From: Paractinoplanes brasiliensis
GTDB taxonomy: Bacteria; Actinomycetota; Actinomycetes; Mycobacteriales; Micromonosporaceae
Direction of reading: 5' to 3'
Assembly (NCBI RefSeq): GCF_004362215.1
Contig: NZ_SNWR01000001.1
Span: forward strand, 3,578,001 to 3,642,000
DNA: 64,000 nt
Positions 1 to 9,235 of this stretch are shown here, in pieces. Made by a program: the position numbers and the translations under genes. The notes below the pieces were generated by a model. That model searched no databases and was not told where the DNA came from. It was given only the letters and a program-made list of their open reading frames with translations. Position 1 is the stretch's first letter; each line of letters opens with the position of its first letter.

Positions 1-379
1 GACCGCGCGACGCACGACCAAGCTGCAAATGGAACCGTTCAGTATCGACAAGGAGGAGGGCCGGCGTGCCTGGCGGAACCTGCTGCTGGCGATCGAGCAG
101 CGGATCGTTCTCGCCGAGAAGCACCAAGGAATGCTCGCCGACGATCTGAGCGACTACCTCTTCGCCCGCAGCACCGGCCACATCGGATCACTGATGAGCC
201 TGATCAATCGTGGATGCCAGCGTGCCATACGAAAGGGCCGCGAACGTCTCGACCAGGGTCTGCTAGACGGGGTGAGGATCGACGAGGCCGCCGAGGCGGC
301 GCGCCGCGAGATCGAAATCGCCATGGCGAATGCCAAGATCACCAGCCGCCCGCGGCAGAGCCGGAAACGCGCGGCATGA
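1..379 (+). CDS. tniB: TniB-type AAA ATPase, C-terminal part
   Basis: This is the C-terminal end of an AAA ATPase of the TniB/TnsC type, which in Tn7/Tn5053-like transposons links target-site proteins to the DDE transposase. The reading frame is open from base 2, so the gene starts outside the window and its Walker motifs are not visible. What is seen is the usual TniB tail: a helical stretch with YLFARSTGHIGSL and then DGVRIDEAAEAARRE near the end. The stop codon overlaps the start of tniQ (ATGA), which indicates translational coupling. A transposase gene is expected upstream. The family call rests on these tail motifs and on the neighbour. Confidence 0.78.
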   Translation, partial: TARRTTKLQMEPFSIDKEEGRRAWRNLLLAIEQRIVLAEKHQGMLADDLSDYLFARSTGHIGSLMSLINRGCQRAIRKGRERLDQGLLDGVRIDEAAEAARREIEIAMANAKITSRPRQSRKRAA

Positions 380-2763
380 CGCCCGGGCCGCGAACGCTGC
401 CGATACGCCTGGCACCGGTCGACGGAGAAGCCCTCGACTCCTGGCTCGAAGTCCTGGCCGATCGCTCGTCCAGCCCTCTCGGCAGCCTCATGGAACACCT
501 GATGTTTCCGGTGCGCCAACGTGTCGGTAACACCGCGCGGGACATCCCGTCGGACTGGACGATCATGCTGCGCGATGCCGAGGTCACCAACGTTGCGACG
601 GCAAGCGGGCTCTCCCTGGAGAGGCTTCACGCCATGACGCTCGCCTATTACGACCAGCGCGCTGTGCGCCTGGACCGAATACGGCGGCAGGTGCAGCGAC
701 GAGTCCTCTGGGGACGCGCCCGTGGCTCCCGGTACTGCCCCGACTGCCTGCGCGGTCCGGCCGGCCGAGGCCGATGGCAACTGTTCTGGCGGCTCGGCTG
801 GGCTTTCGCCTGCCCGACACATGAACGGCTTCTGGCCGACAGATGCCCTGAGTGCGGCAAAGTCCAGCGACTGCGACCACGCACCGGCAAGGATGTTCCC
901 CAGCTCGCCTACTGCGACACGCCGTTCGACGGATGCGGAGCCGACCTCACCCGGACGGCCACCTTGCGCCTGGTGTCCGAGCACCCGGCTCTGGCCGCCC
1001 AGCGCCGGATCACCTCAATGATCGACGCAGGCACCGTCGGCTCTGGTCCTTACCAGGCACAGCCACAGCCGGTCGCCGTCGCTCTCACCGACATCCGTGC
1101 CGTGGCGGCCCGCGTCCTCGCAGACCTGCCGCCCGCGCAACTCACCGACCTGCTGCCCGGCGACCTCGTCACCGCCTACGAGTTCACGCTGGCCGGCCAC
1201 GAGACAGCAACGGCTTCTTCACCCCGGAGGGAACCCGAGGTCCGGCCCGGGTTCATGGCTCCGGTACACGCCGCGAGCGCAGCGGTCGCCGTGACGATCG
1301 CCGTACAGGTCATCGACCACGACCTGCCCGGTAGCGGCGCGGCGCTACGGGACCTGCTGGCCCGGATGCGCGAGAACCTCGGCCAGATCAGCGCGACCAG
1401 CATCGATCAATGGGGGCGGGGGATCAGCCCGGTTCTCAAAGCCGTCCATCTCGCTGCCGTCGCTGACTCGATGCGGCCCAACGAACACCTGCGCTACCGG
1501 ACGGCCTCGGATCTGCCCGCCCGTCCGCATGCCGGCCGCCGCACGGTCGAGACCCGAGCGCAGCGCACGCCGAGCGTCCTTTGGCCTGCCTGGCGCATCC
1601 GGCTCAGCCCCGTACGCGGCGCGTACCCTCGTACCCTCGGCCCGATCCTGGCCGCTTGCCTGATGATCGTCGGTAACACCGTCCTGCTCGACGCCGCAGC
1701 CGGCCTGCTCGACGACGTCACGACTGGCAGCGACATCTCCCGCATTCTCCAAAAACTCCACGACGAGCCCACCTGGCCGGACATCGCCACGGCACTCACC
1801 CGGCTCGCCGACTACCTGGACAGCCACCCCACACCCATCAACTACCATCGCCGGCGCACCCTCGACTACAACTACCTGCTCCCGCACGAGTGCTGGCGCG
1901 ACATATGCCGCAGTCTCGGGGTCCAACCAGGGACAGGCCGGCGCGAACGCCTGGTCCGCGCTCACCTCGTTCACCGCATCAGCGGTCTCCCTGAAGAAGA
2001 CGCCCCCGGCTACCGCATCGATGACCAGGCCAGATTCCGGGCACAGACCGCCGCCCTGAGCATGTTTGTCCAGACGCCCGAACTCGCCGCCGCGCTGAAC
2101 GCCGAGGCCACACGATTCCTCGCCACGTACCGCATCTACGGCGAGCCGCTGACCTGGCAACCTCCGATCGGCCTGCTCGACGGCCTCGATCTTCCTGGCC
2201 CTGATCCTGCCCGGGTCGACCTGGAGCAACTGCACGATCTCGTGCGCGAGCCGGGCCAGACGCCAGGCTCGGTCGCCGAAACGCTGGGGACCGACATCGA
2301 GGTGGTCCGGTTCCTGCTGGCCGAGCACCCGGCGGTCCCCGCGCCACGCTCGCTGACCGCCGATCGGGCTACCGGGCAAATCATGGTGCGCGCCCGCCGG
2401 AAGTTGCCGCCCCGTCTCTTCGCCGAGATCTACCTGGAGCAGAACACGTCGCTGCGGCAGATGGCGGACTCCACCGGATGCTCGCGTCAGACCTTGGCCC
2501 GGCTCGCCGCGGAGTACGACATCCCGCTGCGCGACGGCGGAGCCCCGGCGCGGCACGACCCCGTCGACCGGGACTGGCTCTACGAGCAGTACGTCAACCA
2601 GAAACGCCCCTTTCCCGACCTTGCAAGGGAAAAGGGAATGAGTACGACCCAAATGGAACGATGGGCGCGAGAATACGAAGTTCCGCGACGACCCCGCGGC
2701 GGGGCGAGCCACAGCGCCCGCCTGCGTGACCAGGGAACGGCCGCCGGTGAGACCACGAAATGA
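376..2763 (+). CDS. tniQ: TniQ family transposition protein
   Basis: This is a 795-residue TniQ/TnsD-like protein. Such proteins choose or recognise the target site for Tn7/Tn5053-like transposons and recruit the TniB/TnsC ATPase. The N-terminal third has the TniQ pattern, including a zinc-binding cluster of CPDC, then CPTH, then CPEC about 130-170 residues in. The C-terminal 150 residues hold helix-turn-helix-like segments (SLRQMADSTGCSRQTLARLA, and another near the end). The ATG at 376 overlaps the tniB stop and was chosen over an upstream in-frame ATG lying wholly within tniB. At about 795 residues it is longer than short TniQ proteins, so it may carry its own target-DNA specificity. Confidence 0.8.
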   Translation: MTPGPRTLPIRLAPVDGEALDSWLEVLADRSSSPLGSLMEHLMFPVRQRVGNTARDIPSDWTIMLRDAEVTNVATASGLSLERLHAMTLAYYDQRAVRLDRIRRQVQRRVLWGRARGSRYCPDCLRGPAGRGRWQLFWRLGWAFACPTHERLLADRCPECGKVQRLRPRTGKDVPQLAYCDTPFDGCGADLTRTATLRLVSEHPALAAQRRITSMIDAGTVGSGPYQAQPQPVAVALTDIRAVAARVLADLPPAQLTDLLPGDLVTAYEFTLAGHETATASSPRREPEVRPGFMAPVHAASAAVAVTIAVQVIDHDLPGSGAALRDLLARMRENLGQISATSIDQWGRGISPVLKAVHLAAVADSMRPNEHLRYRTASDLPARPHAGRRTVETRAQRTPSVLWPAWRIRLSPVRGAYPRTLGPILAACLMIVGNTVLLDAAAGLLDDVTTGSDISRILQKLHDEPTWPDIATALTRLADYLDSHPTPINYHRRRTLDYNYLLPHECWRDICRSLGVQPGTGRRERLVRAHLVHRISGLPEEDAPGYRIDDQARFRAQTAALSMFVQTPELAAALNAEATRFLATYRIYGEPLTWQPPIGLLDGLDLPGPDPARVDLEQLHDLVREPGQTPGSVAETLGTDIEVVRFLLAEHPAVPAPRSLTADRATGQIMVRARRKLPPRLFAEIYLEQNTSLRQMADSTGCSRQTLARLAAEYDIPLRDGGAPARHDPVDRDWLYEQYVNQKRPFPDLAREKGMSTTQMERWAREYEVPRRPRGGASHSARLRDQGTAAGETTK

Positions 2764-2913
2764 GGATCTTGTTGGGGTTCCGGTGAGTACGTGACGGGTG
2801 CGGAATTGGGCGCTGTAGGTGGGTCAAAAGCGTTCGCGTGCCCGATGCCTGCCCCGGTAGCCTGAACCGTCCAAATACAGAAGATTGTGACCGGTCCAAG
2901 GGGGAACTGAGCC

Positions 2914-4230
2914 ATGAACGCGGCGGCCCAGCAGGATCAGGTCAAGCGTCTCGGCCGCGCCGTGGTGTTCGTCCACCAGCACGACCACAAGATCACCGAC
3001 CCGCTAGTGCGGTCTCAGATCGAGGTCCTGCTGATCACCGGCCGTGCGATGGACCTCGCGGCACGGCTCCGCGGCCATCAGGACTTCGTTCCGCTGACCC
3101 ATGAACTGGTCGTCGGGTACGCCGGATACGCGAGTATCGGGACGCTGGAGCTGTTCACCATCGTGCTGCCGGCGCTGAAGAACGCGAACCTCATCGACTA
3201 CCGCGTGGATACCACCGGGCACATCATCGGGCTGGACGAGTACGTCGGGGTGTCTGCGACCCTGACCGAGCAGACCGTCCAGGTCCTCAACGTGCTGAAA
3301 CCCTCCCGCGCGGGACTCGCGTTCCTGCACTCGGTGGAGGTCGGCGCGATCGCGCCGCTGGCCGAGAGTCAGCACCTGCAGGAGATCGTCAAGCGAGGGT
3401 TCACCGACGTCGAGGCGACCGAAGCGCTGCGCCTGACCCGCGCCGCGAAGCTAAACCTGACCACGCCCTCGGCGGATCTCAACGAGAAGGTCGTCTACAG
3501 CCCCTATGTGTGGGGCACGAAGCAAATCTCGCTCGCGAAGTTCCTTCAGGGCCTGCCGCCCAACGAACGCGACGCGCTGCTCGGTATGTCCGAGCAGGTG
3601 CTGTCCACCCCTGGGCTGCACATGTCGAAACTGGCGGCACCGCCTGGCATCATCCGCAGTGCCCAGAACGTGGGCTTGATCCAGGCCGCGAGCGTGCAGT
3701 CCGCGACGGGCGCGAGTTCGACCTACGTCTTCTCGCCCCTGCTGGAGGCCGTCGACGACAACTGCATTACCACTGAGGCTTTCCACTTGCGCAAACTCTT
3801 CGTCGCTCACATCCTGTTCGGCCACGAGAAGGCGGTGGCCGGTCGCGGGCGGATCAGTAGCCCCGCCGTTCTGGTCGACCGCCTTATCCGCAGGGGACGC
3901 GTCGGCCCGGCCACTAACATCGGGACGGACTACCACCTGCTGGAAGCCGCCGGTGTCGTCTCCGTCGACGATCAGGGCGACCGGCCCTTCCTGCGCCTGG
4001 TCAAGCCAGAGATCGCCCAATCGGGACTAGAGTGGATCAAGAGGATCACCGACCCCGCTGGTGACGCGAGCGTCACGTTGAGTCAGCGACCGACCGGCTT
4101 CGTCAAGCCCGAGGACTCCCGCACCGGCGGCGGCGAAGACCCCGCCTCGCAGGAGATCCTCGCCGCCTCGATCAACGAACTCCGAAAGGAGACGCAGCGT
4201 GCCGCGCGCCGAGACGACCCGTGGTCTTGA
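2914..4230 (+). CDS. Hypothetical protein, first gene of a candidate defence operon
   Basis: This 438-residue protein is not recognised. It is soluble, with no signal peptide or membrane segment. Two stretches look like winged-helix or MarR-like segments: around residues 65-110 (THELVVGYAGYASIGTLEL) and around 320-365 (VDRLIRRGRVGPATNIGTDY). The C-terminal 50 residues are polar and probably disordered. A GGGGAA Shine-Dalgarno-like sequence precedes the ATG. The end overlaps the next gene by 32 bases in another frame, so the two are probably coupled. Its position after tniQ and before a PD-(D/E)XK-like protein suggests cargo of the transposon. A DNA-binding or sensing role is inference. Confidence 0.7.
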   Translation: MNAAAQQDQVKRLGRAVVFVHQHDHKITDPLVRSQIEVLLITGRAMDLAARLRGHQDFVPLTHELVVGYAGYASIGTLELFTIVLPALKNANLIDYRVDTTGHIIGLDEYVGVSATLTEQTVQVLNVLKPSRAGLAFLHSVEVGAIAPLAESQHLQEIVKRGFTDVEATEALRLTRAAKLNLTTPSADLNEKVVYSPYVWGTKQISLAKFLQGLPPNERDALLGMSEQVLSTPGLHMSKLAAPPGIIRSAQNVGLIQAASVQSATGASSTYVFSPLLEAVDDNCITTEAFHLRKLFVAHILFGHEKAVAGRGRISSPAVLVDRLIRRGRVGPATNIGTDYHLLEAAGVVSVDDQGDRPFLRLVKPEIAQSGLEWIKRITDPAGDASVTLSQRPTGFVKPEDSRTGGGEDPASQEILAASINELRKETQRAARRDDPWS

Positions 4231-5443
4231 ACCTGGAACCCTGGCCGAGGTCCGTGTCGCGCAGGCGTGGTTCTGGGACGGCTTCTACGTGCGCCGGGGC
4301 ATCGACCTGCAGCACCGCTTCGGCCCGGACGTCACGACGGTGACGGACCTGGACATCCTCGGGTACGCGTTCGACACGTCGCTCGGCTTCCGCAAACGCA
4401 TCGGCGAGGTTAAATCCGGCAAGTCGAGTTCCACCCCCCGCCCACTGGACCGCGCGATCTGGGTCCACGGCCTGCAGGGGCTGGTCGGCGCGGGCAGCGG
4501 CGAGGTCACTACCGCGTTCTGGCCCACGGGCACGATCCGCGACGCCTGCCGCACACTGGGCGTCACCGTCCAGCACCTCGACGACCTCGCCGCCCGCGAG
4601 CAGCGCTTGCGCATTGGGGCATTCGACGACCTGGGTTCCCAGGGCGTGAGCATCGCGATCCTCCGCAAGGATGTCCAGGCGTTCGTCAAGACCGACAGTG
4701 TTCTCGAACGCGGGTTCTGGTTCCTGGCGTCCGAGGTGTGGTTCCTGGAACCACTCGACGCCCTGAAGCGAACCCTCGGACTGATCCGCGAATTGTCGCG
4801 GCTCTGGCCGCCGAGCGGGCACCGGCAAGCCGAAGAGGCCGCGCGCTGGTTCTTCGCCGAGGCGATCTCCATCGCCACGCTCAACCTGGCCATCGTCGCG
4901 GGCGAGGCCAACACGATGGATGCGGCGACGTTCAAGCAGACCGCTGCGGCCCGTCTCGCCACCGGCGACGTCTCCTATCACGCAATGCAGAAACTCTCCG
5001 AGCACGTCGACGAGTATCTCGGCAAGATCCTAACGTCGCTGGACGCACCGGCCGACGTCAGAATCAGCGCCATGGGGGCGTTCGCGCCCTCGCCGCCGGA
5101 CTACACCGAACCGCTGCTCGAACTGATCTCCCGGCTGGCGGCCAGTGCGGGAGGCACCGCACGCCTGCCGCGGCAGATGGACCTGATCATCTTCGAGCGT
5201 CTGGTACGACGCCGTGACGCGCCCGCCAAAGCTCGCCATCGCCTAGGAATCGCGACGGGCACCGAGCGGATGATCACTCTCGTCGGCGCGTTCCTGCGCG
5301 GCCAGTTCGACCTTCCGGCACCGGTGAACGACGCGCTGGCAGTCAGCCGGTTCGACCATGCGGACGAGTCCGCCGACGAAACTCAGGGCACCCTGTTCGA
5401 GCGCGCTGGCGAGACGGAACCGAACGACTCCACCGGGAACTGA
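4199..5443 (+). CDS. Predicted PD-(D/E)XK nuclease-like protein
   Basis: This 414-residue protein has a nuclease-like N-terminus. Residues 48-75 read as a PD-(D/E)XK core: an acidic strand with D50 and D52, then a strand ending in E70-V-K72 followed by SGKS. Restriction-like nucleases and Card1/Can2-type effectors use this arrangement to bind the metal and cut. The remaining 330 residues are mostly helical and match nothing I know. The GTG start at 4199 has a clear AAAGGAG about 9 bases upstream inside the preceding gene. The overlap points to co-expression as a two-protein unit. The nuclease fold is inferred from motif spacing only. Confidence 0.65.
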   Translation: MPRAETTRGLEPGTLAEVRVAQAWFWDGFYVRRGIDLQHRFGPDVTTVTDLDILGYAFDTSLGFRKRIGEVKSGKSSSTPRPLDRAIWVHGLQGLVGAGSGEVTTAFWPTGTIRDACRTLGVTVQHLDDLAAREQRLRIGAFDDLGSQGVSIAILRKDVQAFVKTDSVLERGFWFLASEVWFLEPLDALKRTLGLIRELSRLWPPSGHRQAEEAARWFFAEAISIATLNLAIVAGEANTMDAATFKQTAAARLATGDVSYHAMQKLSEHVDEYLGKILTSLDAPADVRISAMGAFAPSPPDYTEPLLELISRLAASAGGTARLPRQMDLIIFERLVRRRDAPAKARHRLGIATGTERMITLVGAFLRGQFDLPAPVNDALAVSRFDHADESADETQGTLFERAGETEPNDSTGN

Positions 5444-5573
5444 CCATCGAAACCTGACACCCCTGACGGCGGTCTGCACCAGCCGCCGGACGTACAGAGG
5501 CGATCCGGTCTGGATCGTGTGGACCTCGGCGATCGTTCGTGCGCAAGCCAACGGCGGTTGAGAAAATGAGGAT

Positions 5574-5888
5574 GTGACCCACAACCCAGACGGTGACCCC
5601 GCCGCGTTCGATTCCACGGACCTCGACGCAGTGGACGCCTGGCTCGACGACCCGGTCGTAAACGCACTACATGAAGACCTCGGGCGACAGTTTCGTGCGC
5701 TCCCACCCGAGCAGCAGTTGGCCGGACTCATTCCGGAGCTGGAGAAAGCGCAGGCACGGTACGACGAACTCGCCGACGTGGTCGCCGATGCGCCCGTCGA
5801 CGATCCCCGCCGATTCCTGCTCGTTGCGATGGGTGAGCAGTTGGAGAAGTTCCGCGCCCGGATCAACGAACTCGGCGGAAACGCCTAG
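5574..5888 (+). CDS. Small acidic helical protein, end of the candidate operon
   Basis: This is a 104-residue acidic, largely helical protein that I do not recognise. It starts with GTG at 5574, preceded by a short AT-rich stretch (GAAAATGAGGAT). It follows the nuclease-like gene on the same strand after a 130-base gap. Residues 45-100 form amphipathic helices that could be a short coiled coil. A role as a partner or regulator of the two preceding proteins is possible, but nothing in the sequence proves it. The next gene lies on the opposite strand. Confidence 0.5.
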   Translation: MTHNPDGDPAAFDSTDLDAVDAWLDDPVVNALHEDLGRQFRALPPEQQLAGLIPELEKAQARYDELADVVADAPVDDPRRFLLVAMGEQLEKFRARINELGGNA

Positions 5889-6157
5889 CCCGGTGGTGAG
5901 AAGCACCCAGCCGGCGCTCACCCGTGCAAGGCATCGATCGTGACAATGTCGCGGTTTTCAGATGAGTTGCTCCGGCAGCGGCACTCGACATGGTGAGGGT
6001 CACGCCGATGGCGCACCGAACCGTTTGACAGCGCTGCCGGCGGTTCTAGGTGGCATGCGCCCTTCCCTCCCGCCTCTAATCGTGGCCGGCGCGCCAACTG
6101 CGTGGTTTTCACCGTGGCGCAGCCCGCCCTGCGGGAGCCAGGACCGCCGGAACCGGA

Positions 6158-7186
6158 TCAGGACTGACTCTTGGCCCACGAGTAGGTGATGAGCAGGGCC
6201 AGTACGGCGATGAAGCACCAAATCATCCCCCACCGGAACGAGTGCCACGACCAGCCTCCTTTGGGTACCTGCGTGGCTGCCCGCACCTCCTGCGCCGCGG
6301 TCTCCAACGCCCGAGCGGTGTCCGCCATGTCGGCGATGCGGGCCGAGGCGTCGGCCAACTGCCGTACGGATTGGTGGGCCCCTTCGACACGCTGAGCAGC
6401 CAGTTGAAGTTCCTCGCTCGCTCCCTCGACGGCCTGCATTCTTGTCACCGTGTCCGACAACTGCGTGTTGACGTCGTCGAATCTGCGCAGCGCCGCGTTG
6501 AGTGACTCGACGGAGTAGGGCAGGTCCTGCAGTCCGCTGGACGAGTACATGAGCATCTCGGCGGAGTCCGGCAGCCCGCTCAGATTCTGCGCGGAGTAGC
6601 TCAAGATCTCGGCGCTGGTGGGTAGATGCCGTAGGTCTTCGGCGGAGGACCTGAGCGACTCGGCGGTCTCGGCGTCAAGGTACGGCCGGGTGAAGGCGTC
6701 GGCGACAAGTTGCTTGAGCAGCCCCAGGGTCTCGGCCCCGATGCCGTGAACCTTGGTCAGGGCGGTGGTCAGGTCGGCGTGCGTGTCGTCGATCGCGTCG
6801 GCCAGGATCGCCGTGAGCCGGTCTTGGGTCAGCCAGTCGATCTCGTCGAGTTCATCCGACAGGTCACCCTCGACCTGCTCCTTCCACTCGGTGAGCAGGT
6901 CGACGGTGTATCGGCGCTCGTTGGCCTTGCGGTCGACGACCTTGTGGTGCGGCTCGCAGAGCAGGATCAGGTTGCGGAAGTGATTGCGTTCGGGGTCGGT
7001 CATCGTCGCGTCGTACCGGGCACTGGTCCGCTTCAGTCCGCGGATGTGAGCGATCTCGACCTTGACCTCCCACTCTTCGTTCACGAAGCGCATCACCCGG
7101 GTCTGGCATTCGGGCATGTAGCAGTGCCCCCGGCTGAGCATGAACAGGGCCTTCTCGCAGCCCGGTGAGTAGTTGCGATCGCCCAT
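6158..7186 (-). CDS. HNH endonuclease with 17-residue repeats and a C-terminal membrane anchor
   Basis: This is a 342-residue predicted membrane-tethered nuclease. Residues 10-85 form an HNH (His-Me finger) domain: C22 and C27, the AHI motif with H47, N72 in RNLILL, then C77 and H80-H81. A helical linker follows. Residues 174-241 contain four consecutive 17-residue repeats with a shared S-A-E-x-L and L-P pattern. A heptad-rich coiled coil spans about 235-305, and one transmembrane helix lies at 318-336 with a short tail. The ATG at 7186 was chosen because an AGAGG sequence lies just upstream and the HNH domain begins at once; a longer in-frame ATG at 7333 has no such support. Membrane-anchored nucleases with sensor-like middles suggest a phage-defence effector (inference). 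Confidence 0.72.
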   Translation of the reverse strand: MGDRNYSPGCEKALFMLSRGHCYMPECQTRVMRFVNEEWEVKVEIAHIRGLKRTSARYDATMTDPERNHFRNLILLCEPHHKVVDRKANERRYTVDLLTEWKEQVEGDLSDELDEIDWLTQDRLTAILADAIDDTHADLTTALTKVHGIGAETLGLLKQLVADAFTRPYLDAETAESLRSSAEDLRHLPTSAEILSYSAQNLSGLPDSAEMLMYSSSGLQDLPYSVESLNAALRRFDDVNTQLSDTVTRMQAVEGASEELQLAAQRVEGAHQSVRQLADASARIADMADTARALETAAQEVRAATQVPKGGWSWHSFRWGMIWCFIAVLALLITYSWAKSQS

Positions 7187-7446
7187 CGATACCTCTCTAG
7201 CCCTTAGACCCACGACCGCCAGAACCGTAAGCGATGGGTATGACACGAGAGGTGATCTTTGTTGTGCGGCAGAACGGTCGGATGCGCGAGCCGGAACTCG
7301 ATGAACGCGTGCCTCTAACGACTCGATCGGCATCCAAGAATCGCATCGGAGCAGGCACGACGCCGGCCTTGCAGGGAGTCCAGTCCGGTGGTGGTCCGCG
7401 GCTGCCGATACCCCGTGTCATCGAGCCTCTGATGTAAGGACCCGCT

Positions 7447-8379
7447 ATGTCTGAGTTTCAGGATTGTCCCGAACACGTCCAGCCCGCCGGGGACCACGCC
7501 GGCGCGCCGGGCGTTGACGGTCTACGGCTGCCGGCGGCGGTGATGGCGCACGTAGCAGAACTGCGTAAGGAGCGCAAAAAGGACGATGAGCCCGAGCCCC
7601 ACGGTGACTGGGCGATGTTGGTCGACGTCGGGGCGGCCTACCACGACTCCCCGGACAGCCTCCCCCGCACCGATGAGATGCAGGCCCTGCACCGGACGGT
7701 GCGATCCGAACTCGCCGACCTGGACCTGGACGAGATCACCGCCCACAACGGGTGGGACTTACGGCCGCTGGAGGCCGTGGCCTGGCGACATGCCCTGCTC
7801 AGGTCCCAGCCCGGCTACAACACGCTGCAACCACTCGCGGTACGCGGAACACACGTGCGCGCGATCGCCTCCTGGAAAGCAGCCGGAGCCACGATCACCG
7901 ATCTCGACCCGTACGACCCCGCGACGGCCTGGCTGCGCGCGGGCGTACCGCTCGACGACATCGCCTTGTGGGAGAACGCCGGCCACGGGAAGTTCCTCGA
8001 CCGGCCGAACCTGTCCGCGTTCGTGGGCGGATGGGGAACCCTGCAGTACGCCGCCGAACTGGAGACGATCTGGCAGCGTGCCACCGCGGCAGGAGCCGTC
8101 CAGGGACCGTGCCGCGCCCTCGAACTGGGCTTCATGATGCTGTTCGTGAACGTCGGCCCACCCGCGCTGGCCCGCTACCTGGACATGTGCGCTCCCCACA
8201 CGGTCACCGCGCAGGAAGCCACCGCCTACTTCCGGAGTTTCCTGCTCTACCAAAACGACCGGTGGTACGAGTACCGGGACGCCTGCGAACAGGGCCTCAC
8301 CGTGGACGAGATGCGGATACGCCACGCCCGCGACGTCGCACGCCGCCACCGGTCGAGCACCGTGGAGCCCGCCCGGTAG
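7447..8379 (+). CDS. Hypothetical protein
   Basis: This is a 310-residue soluble protein of unknown function. The first 60 residues are polar and likely disordered. The middle (about 100-260) is helical with many Trp and Tyr residues, including segments such as VRAIASWKAAGATITDLDPYD and TAWLRAGVPLDDIALWENAG. These read like two short helical units of the type seen in actinobacterial hypothetical proteins that repeat 'W..AG....A'. No catalytic motif is visible. It is divergent from the HNH gene, with a 260-base shared upstream region. It stands alone, with a long non-coding stretch after it. Confidence 0.6.
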   Translation: MSEFQDCPEHVQPAGDHAGAPGVDGLRLPAAVMAHVAELRKERKKDDEPEPHGDWAMLVDVGAAYHDSPDSLPRTDEMQALHRTVRSELADLDLDEITAHNGWDLRPLEAVAWRHALLRSQPGYNTLQPLAVRGTHVRAIASWKAAGATITDLDPYDPATAWLRAGVPLDDIALWENAGHGKFLDRPNLSAFVGGWGTLQYAAELETIWQRATAAGAVQGPCRALELGFMMLFVNVGPPALARYLDMCAPHTVTAQEATAYFRSFLLYQNDRWYEYRDACEQGLTVDEMRIRHARDVARRHRSSTVEPAR

Positions 8380-8916
8380 CGGCCTTCCCGGGTGAGGCCC
8401 AGCCCAGCAAACCACTCCTCGCGCGCGGTCCAGGCTGCCACGCGCCTCGGCCAGGCCGCGAGCAGCGGTCTGCCGGGCCCACCCGCCCTGGACATCGACG
8501 GCTGCGGCGACGATGCCGTTCACCGGAAACGCCTCTTCACCGACCTTGCCCCGGGAGCCGAGAACCGGCCGTGTGTTCCGCCGGCCCTCGACTGCCGTCC
8601 GGCAGCCGGTGCCACGGTCTCCACCTCCACCAACGGCGGCCCGGCACGCCCGATCCGGCGTGCCGGCGACCCCTGTTTCCACTGTCGGCGGTGTGATTCA
8701 GCGAACAGGAGCCCGCGTACCGAGGTCATACACCAGACGACACGGCCCACCCGAGTAGACCCTCGTGGCCAGGCCCCGGGGACCCTCCTATAGGCCGGTC
8801 CGAGATCGCGAACTTCTGCCCGACCAGGGATTACATACAGTCACCGTCGGCCGGGGTGGGGGAAGGGCCCGGGAGTGTACAGCGAGGGTCCGACAAGAAT
8901 AACGGCGTTGGAACAT

Positions 8917-8966
8917 GATGTGGTCTGAGCGGTGGATATCCACAACATGGTCCACAGGATGTGGAC
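8917..8966. promoter_or_regulatory. Cluster of TCCACA/TGTGGA inverted repeats
   Basis: Within 50 bases there is a perfect 12-base palindrome (GTGGATATCCAC, 8932-8943), a 7-base inverted repeat with a 3-base loop (GTCCACA/TGTGGAC, 8950-8966), and the direct repeat GATGTGGTC (8917-8925) / GATGTGGAC (8958-8966). This looks like a multi-site operator upstream of the gene at 9236. The core resembles actinobacterial DnaA boxes, but there is no other sign of an origin. Confidence 0.45.
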
Positions 8967-9047
8967 GTGAGTGAACCCTCGACATGCATGCGCGTCGTTG
9001 ACTACACAGCGCAGCCGTATTACGGTTCGTGTCGGTCCAAATGCGAA

Positions 9048-9093
9048 AGACCCCGGCACAGGACGTCGAGGGTCGACATCCCGTCCGGGGTCT
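9048..9093 (+). promoter_or_regulatory. Long hairpin in the leader of the downstream gene
   Basis: AGACCCCGG (9048-9056) pairs perfectly with CCGGGGTCT (9085-9093). Inside it, a second stem pairs GGA-GTCGA with TCGAC-TCC around a GGG loop with one mismatch. No T-run follows, so a simple terminator is less likely than a structured leader or attenuator for the gene starting at 9236. Confidence 0.4.
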
Positions 9094-9235
9094 CTGCTGC
9101 TTGGTAGGCGGCTTGACCTTAACGGACGTCTCACTGCACCCACCAGGGTTTAGTGGACTTTCTCATGGTCGGGTAGAGATCGCGGCGGTCCACCGTGTCC
9201 GGGCGAGGGTCCCGGCACGGAGGAAGGTACTCACC

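Larger units (their letters stand above)
8380..9235. other. 856-base stretch without a convincing gene
   Basis: No open frame here has coding character on either strand; the longer ones overlap each other and are Arg/Pro-rich. The right half (about 8910-9100) carries several inverted repeats that are listed separately. The last 140 bases lead into the nuclease gene at 9236 and probably include its promoter and a structured leader. Confidence 0.5.

Noticed and set aside
1345..2712. Long minus-strand reading frame of 455 codons inside tniQ
   Set aside because: Antisense shadow of a high-GC gene; composition is Arg/Gly/Val-rich without family motifs, while the plus strand encodes a clear TniQ protein.
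8932..8966. DnaA-box-like TCCACA motifs as a replication origin
   Set aside because: Only two or three near matches, no dnaA/dnaN/parAB genes, no AT-rich unwinding region; an operator is simpler.
9048..9093. Retron or other RNA of a reverse-transcriptase system
   Set aside because: No reverse transcriptase gene is next to the hairpin, so only a leader hairpin is reported.
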